From positions 62,001 through 126,000 of the forward strand of contig OZ025708.1 in the NCBI GenBank assembly GCA_964019335.1: a stretch of DNA of 64,000 bases. The letters are read 5' to 3'. Position numbers and translations under genes: made by a program. Of the stretch, positions 1-8,763 are shown piece after piece; position 1 is the first letter of the stretch; every line of letters begins with the position of its first letter. The stretch comes from Diplonema japonicum. Lineage: Eukaryota; Euglenozoa; Diplonemea; Diplonemida; Diplonemidae. A model generated the notes under the pieces. That model saw only the letters and a list, made by a program, of their open reading frames with translations. It was not told the origin of the DNA and made no database searches.

Positions 1-72
1 TCTCTGATGCTCCCGACCCGGCAGTGGAACAGATATTATTATTATTATTATTATTATTATTTAAAAAAAAAA
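1..72 (+). mobile_element. F3 LINE 3' terminus (tail only)
   Basis: The last part of a retroelement runs in from the left edge: a GC-rich segment ending in GGCAGTGGAACAG, then an ATT repeat and an A run. The same sequence is found in reverse complement at 49262-49321, and a related version at 10715-10760. The body of the element is outside the window. Confidence 0.75.
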
Positions 73-100
73 GAACATATTATCATCGCGAAAAAAGTAC

Positions 101-2953
101 ATGGGCAAGAAGAAAGACAAGCACAAGGAGAAGGCAAAGCCGGAAGGGAACGGGGCCAGCACGCAGCTGGCCCAGTCCAAGGCCAGGGAGGAGCGGCGGG
201 TGGAGAGGATGCTCCGCAGCGCGGGAGCAGCCGGGGAGCTGGGGCAGCTCCTGACGCCGGAGCACCGGGAGAAGATGACGGGGGTGGTCACCGTAATTGA
301 CCTCCTCACGCCCGACGCCGCCGCCGCTACAGCCGGCCCAGCGACACCTGTCGCCTCCACCCCGACCGGCTCCGTCAAAAGGCCGGTTTCGCCTGACGCC
401 AGCGTCGCCACCCCGACCTCCAGCAAGAAAGCTAGGAGGAAGGCCGCCAGAGCCGCGCGCGCTGACGCTGCCGCCGAAGCCGCACACATAGCTGACGCCA
501 CACACCCCCTCGAAGCCGCACGCACTGCGGCCGACGTCGAACTCGCGGGAATCGCTGCTGATTTGGAAGCCGACGTGGTAGCTGCAGAAATAGCAGCTAA
601 GATGAAGGCTGCGCAGGAGGTGGCTGATGCTGCGGTTGTCAAAATGGCAGCCGAGACGGAAGCTGCTCGCGTGGCTGGTGTGGAGGCTGCTCGCAGAGCA
701 GTCGAGGCTGAGGAGAAGGCTCTGCGCGAGCGGTCTACTGCACGACTTGCGGCAGAGGAGAAGGAGGCTGCGCGTGCTGCGGCCGAGATGAAAGCAGCCG
801 AGGAGAAGAAGGCTACAGCCGCAGCCGCTGCAGCCGAGAAGAAGAAAGCCGCAGCCGCCGCCGCCGCCGAGAAGAAAGCAGCAGCCGCCGCCGCCGCCGC
901 CGAGGAGAAGGCCGCCGCCGAGAAGAAAGCAGCAGCCGCCGCCGCCGCCGCCGAGAGGAAGGCCGCAGCCGACGCCGCCAGGAAGAAAGCTGCAGCCGCC
1001 GCCGCCGCCGCCGAGAAGGAGACCGCAGCCGCAGCCGCCGCCGCCGAGGAGAAGAAGAAGGTCGCAGCCACCGCCGCCGCCGAAAAGGAAGCCGCCGCAG
1101 CCGCTGCCAAAAAGGAGGAAGCTTTGAGGTTGGCGGCCGCCAAGAAGGCAGATGCCCAGAAGGTCGAGGACGAAGCAGTCGCGAACGCTTCCGCCAACGC
1201 GTCAACAGACCAAGGCACGCTCCTCCTCAGCTCAGACTCTGACACCAGCTCTGGCCCTGAGGAGATGGAGGACGACCCTGCCCCTGCCCCTTCCACAACC
1301 CCGCGATGGGACCTGGTGCCAGACACATGGGACGCCCCGATCTACACCAACGTGTCCCCCCCGACGGAAACATCCCGCGCTGTCATTGCGCTCGACGATC
1401 CCTCCGGAATGGGGGTCGTGTGCTCCGCGTTACCTACGGCATCCATCACCTTTGTCCTTATGACAGAGGTCCCCGGTGTCACCACCCCCAGCGAGATTGT
1501 CATGGTCTCTGGGTCGCGCGCAGTGAACAGGAGGGTCCACGTCTCCACGTTCGGGCTGGACCCCCCCACCTACACCCCGCCTTCCACCTTCAACAGCGGA
1601 TCGGAGGTCGTCTACGTCTGTGTCAGTGCAGACAGCCTGAAGGAGGCGAAGGCCAGGGTCCTGGAGCTCGCCAAGGCTCAGGGCGCGGTGATGGAGGATC
1701 GTGCGGTCTTCCGCCCAAGGAAGTTCGGTGAGGAGGAACCGCGGGCGAGGCACTGGACCCACGAGGTGGGACTGCGCCTGCAAGCAGCACACGTCCACGC
1801 CGTCCTGCGCCGGTCCGGGGACGGGTGCTTAATGCGGACGACGGAGAGACGCGGGGGGTACGCTTATGTACCCATCGTGGCGGAAGGGAGGGCGGATGCC
1901 TTTCGGATTGCGGGGACGCTGGGTGGGTTGTCTCTCGGGGTGGCGCACCGTAAGGGATGGACTGTGCGGTGCCTACCGGAGACGGAACAGCGGCTCCGGG
2001 AAACCCTCGCAAAACTGCGTACGAAGCGCAAGTTTTTGCTCACCGGGGCCCCGCCGTCCATCACCAGGGCGGCCTTCGACGAAGTGATGGACCACATCGG
2101 TTGGAAACCATCCTCCGTCCTGCGACGCACGCAGACGATGTTCCAGGGCACGAGGCAACTCGTGTTCTTCATCGTCGTCGACAGCCCGCCCCCGAAGTCC
2201 AGGACGTGGCTCCTTGGGGGGCGCCTTGTCTGTCTCCGTGATGCGGACGACCACCCGACCGTCAAGCCGCCCCCTCTCATCAACAGGACGACACCTGCAT
2301 CTGCACCTGCGCTTGCAACGTCCTCGACCCCGGCACCCACATCTTCTCATGTACCTGCACCTGCGCCTACTACACCTGTACCTGACCCGGCACCTGTATC
2401 GGCGTCGACACCCTCGGAGACTGGCCCTGCGGTGAAAGCAACTGGGCTTCCTCCCACCAGCCCGTGGGCGTCCATACCGAGCTCGGTGGCTCCCCCCCAG
2501 CTCGACACTGTGACGTCCCCTACACCGCCCCGCAACGTGTCTGCGGGAAACAAGGAGGGAGTCCCTTCCGGGTCGCCTGAGGTCGCCGCTCTCACTGAGC
2601 TCGTCGCCACGCTGAAGGAGTCGATCGTCGGGCTGCAGAGGACGATCGACTCTCAGCAGGAGATGATCTCCGATCTGCGGACGACGCTCCGCCTCCTCCT
2701 GCCGCAGGCGGCCACGCTGACGACGGGAACGGCAGTGCCGCGGGACCCTACACCGGGGGCGACGACGACACACGACAGTGTCTGGAAAGGGAAGGGGAAG
2801 GGGAAGAAGGGGGCTCCTCCTCTCGCTACGACCTCTGAGGCTGCGGTGACGAACCTGGGTACGAGGGGGCGGGCCAGGTCGTTCGCGGAGACCAAAGATC
2901 TCTTCACCAATGGGGTCAAGGGGCGCTCTGCCTCCATGGGTCCATCCAATTGA
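101..2953 (+). CDS. F1 ORF1 protein (copy 1, 950 aa)
   Basis: The first ORF of the F1 LINE, presumably the RNA-binding or RNP protein. The N-terminus is Lys-rich (MGKKKDKHKEKAK). Residues about 110-365 are a long, charged Ala/Glu/Lys heptad-like region that should form a coiled coil. About 400-740 is a more globular region with no family I recognise. A Pro/Thr/Ala-rich linker follows, then a short coiled coil around 850-885 and a basic tail. There is no CCHC knuckle and no obvious RRM signature. Relative to the other full-length copies it lacks four residues (ARES) near residue 165, and its Ala tracts differ in length. It ends in TGA at 2951, and the same frame stays open into ORF2. Start is the ATG shared by all three copies. 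Confidence 0.85.
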   Translation: MGKKKDKHKEKAKPEGNGASTQLAQSKAREERRVERMLRSAGAAGELGQLLTPEHREKMTGVVTVIDLLTPDAAAATAGPATPVASTPTGSVKRPVSPDASVATPTSSKKARRKAARAARADAAAEAAHIADATHPLEAARTAADVELAGIAADLEADVVAAEIAAKMKAAQEVADAAVVKMAAETEAARVAGVEAARRAVEAEEKALRERSTARLAAEEKEAARAAAEMKAAEEKKATAAAAAAEKKKAAAAAAAEKKAAAAAAAAEEKAAAEKKAAAAAAAAERKAAADAARKKAAAAAAAAEKETAAAAAAAEEKKKVAATAAAEKEAAAAAAKKEEALRLAAAKKADAQKVEDEAVANASANASTDQGTLLLSSDSDTSSGPEEMEDDPAPAPSTTPRWDLVPDTWDAPIYTNVSPPTETSRAVIALDDPSGMGVVCSALPTASITFVLMTEVPGVTTPSEIVMVSGSRAVNRRVHVSTFGLDPPTYTPPSTFNSGSEVVYVCVSADSLKEAKARVLELAKAQGAVMEDRAVFRPRKFGEEEPRARHWTHEVGLRLQAAHVHAVLRRSGDGCLMRTTERRGGYAYVPIVAEGRADAFRIAGTLGGLSLGVAHRKGWTVRCLPETEQRLRETLAKLRTKRKFLLTGAPPSITRAAFDEVMDHIGWKPSSVLRRTQTMFQGTRQLVFFIVVDSPPPKSRTWLLGGRLVCLRDADDHPTVKPPPLINRTTPASAPALATSSTPAPTSSHVPAPAPTTPVPDPAPVSASTPSETGPAVKATGLPPTSPWASIPSSVAPPQLDTVTSPTPPRNVSAGNKEGVPSGSPEVAALTELVATLKESIVGLQRTIDSQQEMISDLRTTLRLLLPQAATLTTGTAVPRDPTPGATTTHDSVWKGKGKGKKGAPPLATTSEAAVTNLGTRGRARSFAETKDLFTNGVKGRSASMGPSN

Positions 2954-3151
2954 AGGGGCCCCGCAGAACAGGGGGAGCAGCAGATCTACGACCATGCTCC
3001 CTCTCCTAGTCTCCCTCGCATCCTCCCCAGGAGACTCCTACCTCTCTGTTTCTTCACCGACTTTTCTGCACTGATCCCCACCCTACTCGGGAGGATGTCC
3101 GTCAGGGACCTGCTGGGGCTGCTTGGGCTGGTCGAAACAAACCCTGGCCCA
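2951..3151 (+). promoter_or_regulatory. ORF1-TGA-ORF2 junction with 2A-like motif (copy 1)
   Basis: ORF1 stops at TGA 2951-2953. From 2954 to the ORF2 ATG at 3095 the same frame contains no stop codon (47 sense codons), so ORF1 and ORF2 are one frame interrupted by a single TGA. Just after the stop, CCCC (2959-2962) can pair with GGGG (2971-2974). ORF2 residues 5-19 read DLLGLLGLVETNPGP, ending in the NPGP of 2A ribosome-skipping peptides; the usual Asp three residues before the x-NPGP is Leu here. Seen: the open frame and motif. Inferred: readthrough followed by 2A separation. Confidence 0.6.
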
Positions 3152-6100
3152 CCCAAGAAGCTGCCGCCCCCGTCGCCTAAGGGTCTCAAGGTTGTCTCGT
3201 GGAACTGCAACGGCCTCGTTGCGAAATGGACCGTCGTATCTCGCCATGCTGACTTCTTGTCGCTGGACATCATCATGATACAGGAGACGCACCTGAGGGA
3301 AGGGCACGACACGCCACACCTGCCTGGGTACAGGTCATACAGGAGGGATCGGTTGACACCGGTGACTGACGGCACTGCGACGAGGGGTGGTGGTATTGTC
3401 ACGTATGTCCGCGACGATCTTGCCTCGGAGGAGGTTCCGCACGTACTCCCGGCTGGGGACTGTGTCACTGAGAGACTGGATGTGAGGATCTCCTGCGAGA
3501 AGCGTGAGCCGATCACTCTCTCCAACGTTTACCTTACACCGGTAAGCGCGAGCAGAGGCACGAGGGACCCTGAGTACCTGCGGCCTGGCAGCCTTCCCAT
3601 GGGGAAGAACACAGTCATAGCGGGTGACTTCAATGCTCACCACAGCTCCTGGGACGCCACGGTGACGACGCCGAACGAGAGGGGGAACGTGGTCAGGGAC
3701 TGGCTGGACACCCACGGGTACTCCGTCTACAACGACCGCAACGAACCGACGAGGGACTCGTCACGACACGTTCTGGACCTGGTTGTGGGGCGCTGCGCGA
3801 AGCTTGAGCCGAAGACGCTGGGCACGTGGGGCTCCGATCATAGTCCCGTATCCTTTCACCTGCCTCTTGAGGACGTCTACCGTTCGGAGCGCCCCTTCCC
3901 CACCTGGAATTTCAAAAAAGCCAGATGGGATGACTACACTGCTGCTGTTGCCCGCCTGCTTGCTGGTGTTGACACGGCGGCTCCGATTGACTCTGTCACG
4001 AAGGGGTTTACACAAGCCCTTTTGACTGCGGCGAACGACCACATTCCCCTCTGTGGGATGCGACGTGGCCCGACCCCCTGGTGGACTGCTGAGCTCGAGG
4101 ACGCCTTCGAAGAGCGGAACACCCTGCGCGAACTCCTGCTTCAAGAGGCGGACGTGGTGGAGGAGTACAGGGCGAAGGTGAAGGAAGTCAACCGACTCCT
4201 TGACGAGACGAAGCGTGAGGCATGGGGAAGGATGGCGGCCGACCTCAGCCGGAGCAAGGACCTCGGGGCTGCGTTCAGAGCGGTGAAGAAGCTGGACGGC
4301 AGGCACCGAAAGACACACCTTCCTGTACTCGAGGGAAGATTTGTGTCGGACAAGGCGAAGGCCGACCGGCTGGGGGCGCACTTCGCTAAGCTCTACGGCA
4401 GGCGTGGTGACGGGAACTCGAAGGACGCCGCTCCTTCTGCAAGCAGACTCGGGTGTCAAGCGTTCACCGTGGACGACCTCACCCGCGGCCTGAGAAGGAT
4501 GAAGACGCGCAGCGCGGCCGGGGAAGACGGAATCTTCTCGGAGATGCTCCTACACCTGAACTCGGACTCCCTCGGTGTCCTCCTTCTACTCCTCAATCGC
4601 TCCTGGCTGATGGGTGTCGTCCCCGGTGCCTGGAAGAAGGGAGTGATCGTCCCGGTACCGAAACCTGGAAAAGATGCGACTCTCTTGGCTTCCTACCGGC
4701 CGATCTGCCTGACCAGCTGCCTCTGCAAGCTGCTGGAGAGGATGATCGAGGAGAGGCTCACGTTTCTTCTTGACGCGGACGGGACGGGAGTCGAGGGACT
4801 CCACGACAGCCAGGCTGGTTTCAGACGCGGCCGCTCCACGGAGGAGCAGGTGGCAACCCTCACTGAGTGCATGTCGAGGAACAAAGACGATCGACGTCTC
4901 TCGGCCGCTCTGCTGTTCGACTTCTCTTCTGCCTTCGACCTGGTGCCCCATGGTGCCCTGCTGGACAAGATGCGAGGGAAGGGTCTCCCCGAACCCTTCG
5001 TGGAGTGGACGCGGTCCTTTCTATGCGGCCGTACTGCTGCGGTCACGATTGGACGGTCGAGGGGGTCGACGACGAAGGTGCGACGGGGTGTCCCCCAGGG
5101 CTCTGTCTTGGGTCCCATCCTGTACACCATCTACGTCGACGAACTCGCCAGGAGACTGGAGGGACTGGCGGACGTCTCGGTGCTCTACGCCGACGACGTG
5201 GCGGTTGTGATCTCCTCTGGACAAGGGGACGTGGCTGGGCTGGAGCGGAAGGCGCAGGCAGTGGTGGATGCGGTTGAGGACTGGTGCAGGGAGCGTGACA
5301 TGCTGCTGAGCACGTCCAAGACGCAGGCAGTCTGCGTCCCCCCCCAGAAACGTCTCGGGGTCTACTTCACTTCGTCACGAGTCCCCCTTCAGCCAGGTGC
5401 CTTCCAGAACCCACTCTTCGGCCTGGGGGTGAACGCCGATGGCACGATCTCCGGGGACCAGGAGCTGGCGGGCCTTCAGGTTGTGGAGGCGGGTGGTGTG
5501 CGGATCCGCTGCGTGCGGGACATGCATGCAGCCGTGCGACGGCCCGACGTGGATTACGTTGCGGCCCGTCCCCAGCCTCGATCTGAACACGCGAGGTACC
5601 TTGGGGTTACGGTGGACTCTGGGCTCACGTTCGGTGAACACGCACAGGACATCCTACGGCGGGCCAGCAAAAGGCTGAGGGTGCTGAAGCTCTTGTCCGG
5701 CACGTCCTGGGGCAGCAAGAGGGACACTCTGCGGTCTCTCTACGTTACGTACATCCTCCCGCTGCTGCGCTACTGCATGGGGGTCTACTACAGCAGGCTC
5801 GATGATGTCGGGAGGAAGGACCTGGCTGGGCTTCACCAGGAGGCGGCGGTGCTGATCACGGGCTGCTGGAGTGGCTCCGGAGGGTACAAGCTCCTAGCTG
5901 AGGCAGGACTGCTTCCCCTCGAAAGAATGGCGGAGGGTGCTGCGGCGACGATGACGGCGAAGGCCTTCTGCTGGCAGTCTTCCCCGGTTCACAGGGAGAC
6001 GGTCAAGCTGAAGCAGGCGAACAGGCTGGGGTGTGGGTGGCTGCGCTCTGGCTACCAAGCACTGCGTCGATGCGGGTTGGAACCAAAGGTGCACTTCGAG

Positions 6101-7243
6101 TACCTGTCGGCTACGCCCCTGGCGGCCCCGTGGCAGACAGGCATGGTCGACTTCAGGACTGACCTCCCCGGCGGGGTCACGCGATCGTCGCCAGACGCGG
6201 ACAGGCGGAAGGCGGCCGAGGCTGCTCTTGCGGCTCTCCCCCCGGGCATCCATGCCTACACGGATGGCTCGGTTGTACAGGTCGGACAGAAGGCGAAAGG
6301 TGGCTCTGGGGTTTATCTGCAGCTGCCTCCCCCCCTGACCCCTGTGTCTGTGTGCCATGGCGTCAACGACTTCTGTTCATCTTTTCGGGCAGAGGGCATG
6401 GCTGTGAAAACGGCGCTGGATATGGTGGCTACCCTCCGAAAAACACACCCTTCGCTGGCGAAGTCCCCGCTGTCGATCTGCACCGACTCCCTCTCCCTCG
6501 TCGAGCAGCTGCGAGCTGGCCCAACGCGACAGAGGGAGAAGCTCGACCACCAGACGTGGAGCCGGCTGGTGTCCGCGGCGCGCACGCAGGGGACACCGGT
6601 GGTCCTCCAGTTTGTGCCCTCCCACTGTGGGGTGGACGGGAACGAGAAGGCTGACGCTCTGGCCGTGGAGGGAACGAAGCGGAAGCAGGACAGGCCCTCC
6701 CTTGACTACCGATCAGTGAGGGCCCTGGTGCGACGGTGGGTGGTGCGGAGGTCCGCGGAGCTCATAACATCCCTCGCCCACAACTACGCGGTGGCGACCG
6801 AGCTTCGGTCTGCGCACTTCCCCCTTGGCTTCCCCAGACAAGCTGAAACGGTCATCTCGCGGCTGCGGATTGGTCACTCGGCTCTCTTCTTCGGCTTCCT
6901 GCAGACTGCTGGCCCGAACAGGAAGCACAAGGGTGTGCTCCGGTGCCCAGCCTGCCACGCAGCACCGATGTCCAGGGAGCATGTTGTCGGTGGGTGCCCT
7001 GTGATCGGGAGGGGGGCGATCGACACTCCTGCTGGTACTCCCTCCCTAGCGTTCTCCCTGTCGAGACGCGTGACCCAGATCTACGACCTCATTGTTGAGT
7101 CTGGCCTGCTCGCCTGGTCACGCTCCGGACTGTTCACCTCGCCATCATCCCTGGCGTCTACAGACGTCACTGCACCTTCAAACGTGCCGCCCCCTCCTCC
7201 GGTCTCTCTTGACGCCGGTCCCGCGGCCCCCGTGCTGCGCTAA
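3095..7243 (+). CDS. F1 ORF2 polyprotein: endonuclease, RT, RNase H (copy 1)
   Basis: A 1382-residue LINE replicase. Residues 1-19 are a 2A-like leader ending NPGP. An APE-type endonuclease follows (about 30-260) with SWNCN, QETH (Glu64), GDFNAHH (Asp178) and GSDH (247-249). The reverse transcriptase spans about 500-860: SYRPICLT, QAGFRRGRST, FDFSSAFD (Asp609), GVPQGSVLGP and the catalytic YADD at 698-701. RNase H covers about 1050-1190, with the expected acidic set Asp1057, Glu1100, Asp1131 and Asp1187 plus PSHCG. A CX2CX8HX4C zinc knuckle uses C1284, C1287, H1296 and C1301. Domain order matches the Ingi/L1Tc type of LINE. All catalytic residues are present and the frame is intact, so it could be active. 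Ends ...GPAAPVLR. Confidence 0.95.
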   Translation: MSVRDLLGLLGLVETNPGPPKKLPPPSPKGLKVVSWNCNGLVAKWTVVSRHADFLSLDIIMIQETHLREGHDTPHLPGYRSYRRDRLTPVTDGTATRGGGIVTYVRDDLASEEVPHVLPAGDCVTERLDVRISCEKREPITLSNVYLTPVSASRGTRDPEYLRPGSLPMGKNTVIAGDFNAHHSSWDATVTTPNERGNVVRDWLDTHGYSVYNDRNEPTRDSSRHVLDLVVGRCAKLEPKTLGTWGSDHSPVSFHLPLEDVYRSERPFPTWNFKKARWDDYTAAVARLLAGVDTAAPIDSVTKGFTQALLTAANDHIPLCGMRRGPTPWWTAELEDAFEERNTLRELLLQEADVVEEYRAKVKEVNRLLDETKREAWGRMAADLSRSKDLGAAFRAVKKLDGRHRKTHLPVLEGRFVSDKAKADRLGAHFAKLYGRRGDGNSKDAAPSASRLGCQAFTVDDLTRGLRRMKTRSAAGEDGIFSEMLLHLNSDSLGVLLLLLNRSWLMGVVPGAWKKGVIVPVPKPGKDATLLASYRPICLTSCLCKLLERMIEERLTFLLDADGTGVEGLHDSQAGFRRGRSTEEQVATLTECMSRNKDDRRLSAALLFDFSSAFDLVPHGALLDKMRGKGLPEPFVEWTRSFLCGRTAAVTIGRSRGSTTKVRRGVPQGSVLGPILYTIYVDELARRLEGLADVSVLYADDVAVVISSGQGDVAGLERKAQAVVDAVEDWCRERDMLLSTSKTQAVCVPPQKRLGVYFTSSRVPLQPGAFQNPLFGLGVNADGTISGDQELAGLQVVEAGGVRIRCVRDMHAAVRRPDVDYVAARPQPRSEHARYLGVTVDSGLTFGEHAQDILRRASKRLRVLKLLSGTSWGSKRDTLRSLYVTYILPLLRYCMGVYYSRLDDVGRKDLAGLHQEAAVLITGCWSGSGGYKLLAEAGLLPLERMAEGAAATMTAKAFCWQSSPVHRETVKLKQANRLGCGWLRSGYQALRRCGLEPKVHFEYLSATPLAAPWQTGMVDFRTDLPGGVTRSSPDADRRKAAEAALAALPPGIHAYTDGSVVQVGQKAKGGSGVYLQLPPPLTPVSVCHGVNDFCSSFRAEGMAVKTALDMVATLRKTHPSLAKSPLSICTDSLSLVEQLRAGPTRQREKLDHQTWSRLVSAARTQGTPVVLQFVPSHCGVDGNEKADALAVEGTKRKQDRPSLDYRSVRALVRRWVVRRSAELITSLAHNYAVATELRSAHFPLGFPRQAETVISRLRIGHSALFFGFLQTAGPNRKHKGVLRCPACHAAPMSREHVVGGCPVIGRGAIDTPAGTPSLAFSLSRRVTQIYDLIVESGLLAWSRSGLFTSPSSLASTDVTAPSNVPPPPPVSLDAGPAAPVLR

Positions 7244-7660
7244 GGGATCGCCCGCGTGTATGTAAAGTGAAATGTTGTGTTTTCCACTTTCCTTTCCCTT
7301 CCTTCACCTTCCTCTCACTGTTTCCCATTTCCCCTTTTTATTTTATTTTCACACTCACCAATGATTCGCTCAATAGGAGCAATACCTCCCTGGGGGGCTT
7401 TCCGCCGGAGGTTCCAGCCAAAGAAGGACATCCAGCTGGAAGGTAGGCCCCCGTTTTTCTCTCACTTGACTGAGGGAATAATGTAATTCAGCCCTCTTCG
7501 GCTGTCCCAAAGCAGAGCACGGGTTGGTGGGGGACCAGGGCTCCTCCTGCTTGCAGAAGCCTGGTCCATTGCCCTCCCTATTTCCCCATGGTTTCCCTTC
7601 ACCTTTTTTTTCCCTTTTCTCAGGTGTTGCTCTCCATGGCGGCCCTGCATTGGTATTTTG
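7244..7660 (+). other. F1 3' UTR
   Basis: Untranslated end of F1 copy 1: a pyrimidine-rich stretch, a conserved GC-rich block (about 7360-7560) and the terminal sequence CATTGGTATTTTG that precedes the poly-A tail in every F1 copy, even the divergent one at 18640. Its conservation suggests it is the site recognised by the reverse transcriptase. Copy 4 has lost about 50 bases inside the block. Confidence 0.75.
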
Positions 7661-7684
7661 AAAAAAAAAAAAAAAAAAAATATC

Positions 7685-7756
7685 GGGTACGTAGCTCAGT
7701 GGTAGAGCGTTCGGCTGCAGTCCGATTGGTCCCTGGTTCGAACCCGGGCGTGCCCT
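7685..7756 (+). tRNA. tRNA-Cys (anticodon GCA)
   Basis: A full cloverleaf can be folded by hand: acceptor GGGTACG with CGTGCCC (one G-T pair), D arm GCTC/GAGC, anticodon loop CTGCAGT giving GCA, and T arm CCTGG/CCGGG around TTCGAAC. The base after the acceptor is T, the usual discriminator of cysteine tRNAs. The first anticodon-stem pair is a T-T mismatch. The gene lies four bases after the poly-A tail of F1 copy 1. Confidence 0.95.
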
Positions 7757-7757
7757 G

Positions 7758-7765
7758 TTTTTTTT
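7758..7765 (+). terminator. RNA polymerase III terminator of tRNA-Cys
   Basis: A run of eight T starts one base after the discriminator base of the tRNA, as expected for RNA polymerase III termination. Confidence 0.8.
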
Positions 7766-7920
7766 AGCTTCTTGGTACCAGGGCAATGTAGGCTGCTGGG
7801 CACCCATCAATTCCAGCACTTCTCTCTCTCTCTTAACACTTTACACTTTTTTTTTTTTTAACAACAGTGAGCACCCCCATGCACACTGAAATTTTATCGA
7901 GTTTTTTTTTTTTTTTTATT
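7766..7920. other. Spacer without recognised genes
   Basis: A short spacer with CT repeats and T runs between tRNA-Cys and the direct repeat. I see no coding or RNA signal in it. Confidence 0.5.
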
Positions 7921-8170
7921 TTTTGGCAAATAACAATGGACCCACCCGTGCGAAACTAGGGGGAAGAAACTAAAGGGAGGAGGATATCGGGGTGCACGGC
8001 TGAGTGAACAAGGGACGGGAAAGGCTTTTTTTATTTACTTTCGTTCTTTCTCGTTCACTGGGAACCAAGGAGAGGTAGGGGGGGAAAAAGGTGAAAAGAA
8101 GTTCAAGAAAGTTGGGGGGGTGGGAGGGCTATCGAAACTTGAGAGGAAGAGATGGAGGAGGGAAAAAGAA
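7921..8170 (-). repeat. About 250-base direct repeat, copy A
   Basis: This block, containing ATAACAATGGACCCACCC and GATATCGGGGTGCACGGC, is repeated in the same orientation at 10393-10640 with scattered substitutions and small indels. In copy B it directly precedes the ATG of the minus-strand ORF 8764-10383, so it is drawn as that gene's upstream leader. Here it has no ORF behind it. It could be an LTR pair or the remnant of a tandem duplication. I see no clear TG...CA ends. Confidence 0.7.
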
Positions 8171-8491
8171 TTAATTAATTTTTTTTTTTTTTTTTTTTAA
8201 AACCTAGAACCCATATCAAACAATCTTTTTCATTTTCTTTCTTTTAAACTTTTAAACTAGGAAGATTAAAAATTTTAAGATAGAAAGAAAAATAAGAAAA
8301 AGAAAGAAACAACAATAAAAATAAAACACAATTTAAGACTAAAACTAAAATTAAAAATAAAAATAAAAATAAGCTCGATGATTTAAAGGAAGCCGGTTGG
8401 GGCACCCTTTGAATAAAATAAATAAAAATAAAAGTAAAAATAGAGAGGGAGAAGAGAAGCAGACAATCAATTGCTTTCTTCTTTTTTTTTT

Positions 8492-8525
<34 letters not shown>

Positions 8526-8684
8526 CCCTTCCCTAAAGAACGTTTTGACCAAAACATTGTTAAGGGAAACAAGGACTAAATAAAATAAAAATAAAAATAA
8601 AAATAAAATGCATGTATGGGGGAGCGCTTTAACGAAAGCATACTAACCCTGTTTCTCTCCCTCTCTTCTTTCTCTCTTTCTTTT

Positions 8685-8729
<45 letters not shown>

Positions 8730-8763
8730 CTCCTTTGTAGTTTTCCCTATTTAACTATCCCTC
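8171..8763. other. AT-rich low-complexity region
   Basis: Long T runs, purine-rich stretches and AAAATA repeats (8338-8370, 8580-8610) lie downstream of the minus-strand ORF. No gene is recognised. It may be the 3' region of that ORF's transcript. Confidence 0.5.

Larger units (their letters stand above)
87..7680 (+). mobile_element. F1 LINE copy 1, full length
   Basis: A complete non-LTR retrotransposon with intact ORF1 and ORF2, a roughly 420-base 3' UTR and a 20-base poly-A tail. The 5' boundary is uncertain: similarity to the other full-length copies starts essentially at the ORF1 ATG (101), so the 5' UTR cannot be longer than about 16 bases. The tail ends at 7680, and the mature tRNA-Cys starts at 7685 on the same strand. 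The copy is nearly identical to those at 28921 and 36781, which points to recent mobility. No clear target duplication is visible here. Confidence 0.93.

Noticed and set aside
61-1326. Long minus-strand Ala/Ser-rich ORF opposite F1 ORF1 (also opposite copies 4 and 5)
   Set aside because: It is the antisense of GCC/GAG-type codon repeats, which leaves the opposite frame open by composition. ORF1 has the conserved start, phase and domain structure.
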